Part shown: positions 19,556-22,500 of the stretch, in pieces
Layout: each line of letters starts with the position of its first letter
Position numbering within the stretch: position 1 is the stretch's first letter
Assembly: GCA_012295275.1 (NCBI GenBank)
Contig: CM022677.1
Coordinates: 20,504,041 to 20,526,540, forward strand
Reading direction: 5' to 3'
Origin: Chrysomallon squamiferum
Lineage: Eukaryota > Mollusca > Gastropoda > Neomphalida > Peltospiridae
DNA: 22,500 nt
Notes under the pieces: generated by a model
Told to the model about the DNA's origin: nothing
What the model saw: only the letters and a program-made list of their open reading frames with translations
Databases searched by the model: none
Made by a program: the position numbers and the translations under genes

Positions 19556-19739
19556 GTAAAATCAGTTGACATTTTCAGACTAATTTATTTAATTTATAGA
19601 TTGTCTTAGTTGTTTTCTAGTTGGAGTCACTGAAGAGGTAATTAAGAACATAAATAAATACATAAACAAATTTAAAAAGCAAAATTTTAAAAGAATGCGG
19701 CAGAAAAGGAAATTATAAAACAAACAAGCACTCAAACAA

Positions 19740-19761
19740 ATAAATAAATAAATAAATAAAA

Positions 19762-19820
<59 letters not shown>

Positions 19821-19851
19821 ATACATAAACAAAATAAATAAATAAATAAAT
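19740..19851. repeat. (TAAA)n microsatellite
   Basis: A long AAAT tetranucleotide run in the intron after micro-exon 1; the Leu/Ile/Tyr-rich frame on the minus strand comes from it. Confidence 0.95.
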
Positions 19852-20122
19852 GATACATTGATGAAGAAGGCCATTTATTTATTTTTGTTTTAAAAATATA
19901 ATAATTATATTGTTATTATGGCAATTATAAATTGTAGTAATTGGATTATTATTACTAAGCAATTTTTTTTATTTCCTTTTTCGTAATTTTGTCAATGGCC
20001 TTACCAAACTTGTAATTAGTATGTATTACTGCCATTGATAGAAATTATGCTCGATGTTGCTCATTATGCCGTTGTTTTTTCGTTTCTTTTCCCTGATAAA
20101 TTCAACATGAACTAAATAAAAG

Positions 20123-20155
20123 ATCAACCTCCAAGTTCCTTTATTGACATACCTG
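20123..20155 (+). CDS. Gene B, micro-exon 2 (33 bp, stalk)
   Basis: Lead-in ACTAAATAAAAG ends at 20122; donor CCTG|GTACGT. Phase 1 at both ends; 33 bp, adding eleven residues (DQPPSSFIDIP). Pro/Ser-rich. It is the only 33-bp member, with the same lead-in and donor pattern as the others. Confidence 0.6.
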
Positions 20156-20351
20156 GTACGTACAAGTGATATTTTCAATTAATCTGTCTTAACTAATTTA
20201 CTGTCTTTTCATTATTATTATTTTACTAGTACTTCTATTTCTATTATTATTATTATGATTATTATTATTATAATATTTGAACTGATAATGTTTCTGCTTG
20301 TATTCTTCTTTTTCATCGATAATTCACGACAACAAAACTAAATAAACGAAG

Positions 20352-20381
20352 AGCATAGAACTTATGAAACTTCCACCACTG
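20352..20381 (+). CDS. Gene B, micro-exon 3 (30 bp, Thr-rich stalk)
   Basis: Lead-in ACTAAATAAACGAAG ends at 20351; donor ACTG|GTACGT. Phase 1 at both ends; adds EHRTYETSTT. The E-x-x-T-x-x-x-T-T-T/P layout is shared with the next three copies. Confidence 0.62.
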
Positions 20382-20749
20382 GTACGTACTACTGAAGAAG
20401 TAAATGACAACATACATATCTAAATACAAATTAGAACCACAGCTCACTATGTAGTGCATTTTATGAATATGATTGGTATTTTAGTGTAAAATAGAATAAT
20501 ACTAATAGTAAAAGAATCACAATACATCTAATTGTCTTTCTTATTTTAGTTTATATTTGATTATTTTGTTCACTTCGAACAAAAGATTTTCAGTATTTCC
20601 AAGAATCTGAAACTTTTCACTACAATTCTTTTCTTTTCAGATTTCTTTGTGTTACTTAATTCATTTAAAATTAAATTAATCTAAATAATGCATCGAATAA
20701 ATGATAACTTATTGAACAAATAAAATTATCAATCAGTCAGTAAGTAAGA

Positions 20750-20815
20750 AAATAAATAAATAAATAAATAAATAACAACCACTACTACTACTAATTATTA
20801 TTATTATTATTATTA

Positions 20816-20862
<47 letters not shown>

Positions 20863-20865
20863 TTA
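20750..20865. repeat. (AAAT)n and (ATT)n microsatellites
   Basis: AAAT units to about 20775, then ATT units from about 20797 to 20865, in the intron between micro-exons 3 and 4. Confidence 0.9.
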
Positions 20866-20955
20866 AAGTTTATTATTATGTTTGATACGGCTCGCAAATC
20901 CCTTCTTTTCTATTTTTTAAAAATGACCAATTCAACAACACCTAAACAAATGAAG

Positions 20956-20985
20956 AGCGCACGACGTCCTATACAACTACTCCTG
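20956..20985 (+). CDS. Gene B, micro-exon 4 (30 bp, Thr-rich stalk)
   Basis: Lead-in CCTAAACAAATGAAG ends at 20955; donor CCTG|GTTTGT. Phase 1 at both ends; adds ERTTSYTTTP. Clearly homologous to micro-exons 5 and 6 in exon and flanks. Thr/Pro-rich, so a likely O-glycosylated stalk segment. Confidence 0.65.
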
Positions 20986-21164
20986 GTTTGTACAATTTAC
21001 ACTTTGATATTAACTTATTTAACAAATAGAGTGTCACAGATGTATACATGAGTCACGGACATAATTACCATGATTTTTATTAAATCAATGTTGTAGTTCT
21101 TTTATATTTATATTTAGCTGGTTCCTTGTTCCTTTATTTATACATCTTTATATCTACATATATC

Positions 21165-21275
21165 GCTATCTATCTATCTATCTATCTGTCTATCTATCTA
21201 TCCATCTATCTATCCATCTATCTATCTATCTATCTATCTATGTATATCTATCCATCTATCTATTTATCTAACACT
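21165..21275. repeat. (ATCT)n microsatellite
   Basis: Imperfect TATC/ATCT run; its counterpart in the next duplicated block is at 21961-22085. Confidence 0.95.
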
Positions 21276-21406
21276 CTTTCTATCTATATGTGTGTGTATA
21301 TATAACTATTATTATAATTATTTGTATTATGTTGATAGTAATATTAATAAGTTTTATCTCTTTTCTAATTTTTTAATTGATAAATTCAACAACTAAACAA
21401 ATGAAG

Positions 21407-21436
21407 AACCAACAACTTCCAAAACTACTACTCCTG
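21407..21436 (+). CDS. Gene B, micro-exon 5 (30 bp, Thr-rich stalk)
   Basis: Lead-in ACTAAACAAATGAAG ends at 21406; donor CCTG|GTATGT. Phase 1 at both ends; adds EPTTSKTTTP. It is identical to micro-exon 6, which lies 815 bp further on, and the surrounding intron is nearly the same too. Confidence 0.68.
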
Positions 21437-21531
21437 GTATGTACAGTTTAGTTTGATATTAAACAGATAACTAATAGAGAGTATCATAGCTGTTTACTAA
21501 GTTAAATACATTATATATAACTTATGAATAA

Positions 21532-21560
21532 CTAAATAAATAAATAAATAAATAAATACA

Positions 21561-21647
<87 letters not shown>

Positions 21648-21650
21648 GTA
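21532..21650. repeat. (TAAA)n microsatellite
   Basis: Long tetranucleotide run after micro-exon 5; matching run after micro-exon 6 at about 22343-22446. Confidence 0.95.
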
Positions 21651-21960
21651 AATCAATAAATTAATCATTTTAATCTCTCAGAAATAAAAATTCTCAATGT
21701 TTCTATGAATCGCAATTATTTTCTTTTCATTTTCCTTTGACTGAGCTACTTCATTTAAAAGCAAATTAACCTAAATAATATTTGTAGTGAATAAAGTCAT
21801 GGTCTCTTTTATTCTGACATAATTATCACCATTTTTTTAAATTAATATTTTTGTTTTATATTTATCTTTAGCTGCTGGCTAGTTTTTGTGTTGCTGTTGC
21901 TTCCTTTGTTGGTTTTTGTTTTCTTATTTCATTCTTTATTTATACACCTTTATAATCTAT

Positions 21961-21969
21961 ATCTATCTA

Positions 21970-22056
<87 letters not shown>

Positions 22057-22085
22057 GTATATCTATCCATCTATCTATTTATCTA
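21961..22085. repeat. (ATCT)n microsatellite
   Basis: Near-pure run of ATCT units that gives a Tyr/Leu/Ser/Ile open frame on the plus strand; not coding. Confidence 0.95.
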
Positions 22086-22221
22086 ACAATCTTTCTATCT
22101 ATATGTGTGTGTATATATAATTATTATTATAATTATTTGTATTATGTTCATACTAATATTAATAAGTTTTATCTCTTTTCTAATTTTTTAATTGATAAAT
22201 TCAACAACTAAACAAATGAAG

Positions 22222-22251
22222 AACCAACAACTTCCAAAACTACTACTCCTG
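22222..22251 (+). CDS. Gene B, micro-exon 6 (30 bp, Thr-rich stalk)
   Basis: Exact copy of micro-exon 5 in exon, lead-in and donor (CCTG|GTATGT at 22252). Phase 1 at both ends; adds EPTTSKTTTP again. More copies are likely past the right edge, since the duplicated block repeats up to the window end. Confidence 0.68.
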
Positions 22252-22342
22252 GTATGTACAGTTTAGTTTGATATTCAACAGATAACTAATAGAGAGTATC
22301 ATAGCTGTTTACTACATTAAATACATGATATATAACTTATGA

Positions 22343-22446
<104 letters not shown>

Positions 22447-22500
22447 GTAAATCAATAAATTAATCATTTTAATCTCACAGAAATAAAAATTCTCAATGTT

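Noticed and set aside
19589-19858. Minus-strand hydrophobic 89-codon frame
   Set aside because: Encoded by a (TAAA)n microsatellite; same for the frames at 1110-1370 and 21886-22211.

Overview
This is metazoan nuclear DNA. It is AT-rich, carries many microsatellites, has spliced genes with GT-AG introns, and holds decayed DNA-transposon and LINE fragments. The low-complexity load, the LRR/TSP1/EGF multidomain proteins and the Ginger/KRBA2-like transposase relic fit a lophotrochozoan, perhaps a mollusc. That placement is inference; nothing in the window fixes the species.

The core is a divergent, head-to-head pair of paralogous cell-surface or secreted receptor-type genes. Gene A (minus strand) starts near 11012 and runs left: one large exon with signal peptide, LRRNT, leucine-rich repeats and LRRCT (11012-9551), four TSP1 exons (9216-9058, 8669-8451, 4896-4729, 1786-1598), an EGF-like exon (916-824), and at the left edge a 76-bp tandem array made of EGF-exon heads with their splice acceptors. 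Gene B (plus strand) starts at 13968: the same kind of LRR exon (13968-15428, with a one-base frame break), five TSP1 exons (15569-15835, 16595-16783, 17145-17324, 18426-18614, 19061-19240), then a ladder of at least six 30- or 33-bp Gly/Thr/Pro-rich micro-exons (19526-22251) that continues past the right edge. Every internal boundary inferred here falls in phase 1, and every complete internal exon is a multiple of 3, so modules can be gained, lost or skipped without changing frame.

Most of the rest is intron. The intron between gene A TSP1-3 and TSP1-4 (1787-4728) is almost wholly a 33-bp minisatellite of about 86 units with higher-order structure. It is open on both strands and creates misleading ORFs of 1015 and 736 codons. 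The intron between gene A TSP1-2 and TSP1-3 holds a broken Ginger/KRBA2-like transposase (about 5945-7240, minus), the 3' end of a non-LTR retrotransposon (about 7426-8028, plus), and inverted repeats that bracket both. The region between the two LRR exons (11051-13943) holds mainly simple repeats and no supported gene.

The main points are the phase-1 micro-exon ladder encoding a mucin-like stalk, repeated duplication of 'acceptor plus exon head' units in gene A (one of them in frame), an intron built from a minisatellite that reaches its own splice acceptor, and a sharp identity gradient between the two LRR exons that suggests gene conversion. All splice calls were read by eye from consensus sites, phase and domain fit; no transcript data were available.
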